A stretch of DNA of 14,594 bases from Christensenella sp036660175. GTDB lineage: Bacteria; Bacillota; Clostridia; Christensenellales; Christensenellaceae. The position numbers and the translations under genes were made by a program. The notes beneath the pieces are model-generated. The model did not search any database. It was not told the origin of the DNA and saw only the letters and a list, made by a program, of their open reading frames with translations. How positions within the stretch are numbered: the stretch's first letter is position 1; every line of letters starts with the position of its first letter. Below, piece after piece: positions 14,334 to 14,594 of this stretch. The DNA is taken from assembly GCA_036660175.1 (NCBI GenBank), contig JAVXBD010000034.1, positions 1 to 14,594 on the forward strand, written 5' to 3'.

Positions 14334-14594
14334 TTAGACATAGTCTAAAACCTGAAGCGGATCAGAAAAAATGTAATCTGGTTTTTCGGATAAGTGATTT
14401 TTGCTCCATTGCGCAAAGGCAAACGAAATACCTGCGCTTTTTGCGCACGATAAATCATAAATGGTATCACCAATAAACAACGGATTTTTATAATTTGTTA
14501 GTTTTAAATAAGCAAGAACTGGCTCTGGGTGTGGCTTGTGATGCGTTGTATCCTCGGTGCAGAGCGAAATTGGAAAGTACTTTTTTAAATCAAA
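14334..14594 (-). CDS. HAD-family phosphatase, C-terminal part (runs off the window)
   Basis: The last 86 residues of a HAD hydrolase are visible on the minus strand, and the 5' half lies beyond the right edge. The frame contains HHKPHPEPVLAYL (residues 18-30 of the visible part), whose HKPHP lysine is the conserved motif III position. IGDTIYDLSCAKSAGI (41-56) is motif IV with its metal-binding aspartates. It then runs to a TAA at 14334. This pattern matches phosphoglycolate phosphatase / PpaX / pyrophosphatase-like members of subfamily IA. The substrate cannot be told from this half. The catalytic motif I (DxDxT) would lie outside the window. The gene converges on the metallopeptidase gene with about 60 bases between stops. 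Confidence 0.88.
   Translation of the reverse strand, partial: FDLKKYFPISLCTEDTTHHKPHPEPVLAYLKLTNYKNPLFIGDTIYDLSCAKSAGISFAFAQWSKNHLSEKPDYIFSDPLQVLDYV

Overview
The window reads as low-GC Firmicutes (Bacillota) chromosome, most likely a member of the Clostridia. The evidence is consistent AGGAGG-type ribosome sites, AT-rich promoters, many intrinsic terminators, tandem ARG-box-like operators, a class-I-type cobalamin riboswitch ending in a transcription terminator, and a short eukaryote/archaea-type prolyl-tRNA synthetase. No rRNA, tRNA, insertion sequence, phage gene or CRISPR array was found. Genus and species cannot be fixed from the sequence alone.

Left part (about 76-7956, all minus strand). 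A biosynthetic cluster is transcribed right to left: argC, argB, argD, carB and a GNAT acetyltransferase gene. A separate two-gene unit follows, encoding small membrane proteins that look like paralogues of each other. ArgB, ArgC and ArgD carry out successive steps from N-acetylglutamate to N-acetylornithine. CarB makes carbamoyl phosphate, which feeds both citrulline/arginine and pyrimidine synthesis. argJ (normally between argC and argB) and carA (normally just before carB) are absent from the cluster. A promoter before argC is covered by two ARG-box-like palindromes. A terminator-like hairpin lies between argD and carB.

Middle (about 8125-8564). A C-terminal scrap of a GGDEF (diguanylate cyclase) domain lacks the GGDEF motif and has no ribosome site. 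It looks like a decayed gene, followed by its own terminator.

Right-centre (8535-11985, plus strand). A strong promoter drives a cobalamin riboswitch with a legible P1 stem, B12 box, L5-L13 kissing loop, antiterminator and terminator. It controls a three-gene ABC importer: a lipoprotein binding protein, a FecCD/BtuC-type permease and an ATPase, most likely for cobalamin or another corrinoid. A long terminator-like hairpin between the binding protein and the permease could lower expression of the membrane part.

Right end (11920-14594). proS has its own promoter, a curious hairpin plus U-run at the start of its leader, and a strong terminator. Next comes a YgjP-family metallopeptidase gene with its own extended -10 promoter and terminator. 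Convergent to it is the 3' end of a HAD-family phosphatase gene that runs off the window.

Most of this is housekeeping metabolism, and I see no clear candidate for a new defence or mobile system. The items worth a second look are regulatory: the three-way riboswitch platform, internal terminators in both operons, the proS leader hairpin, and the gene content of the arg cluster.
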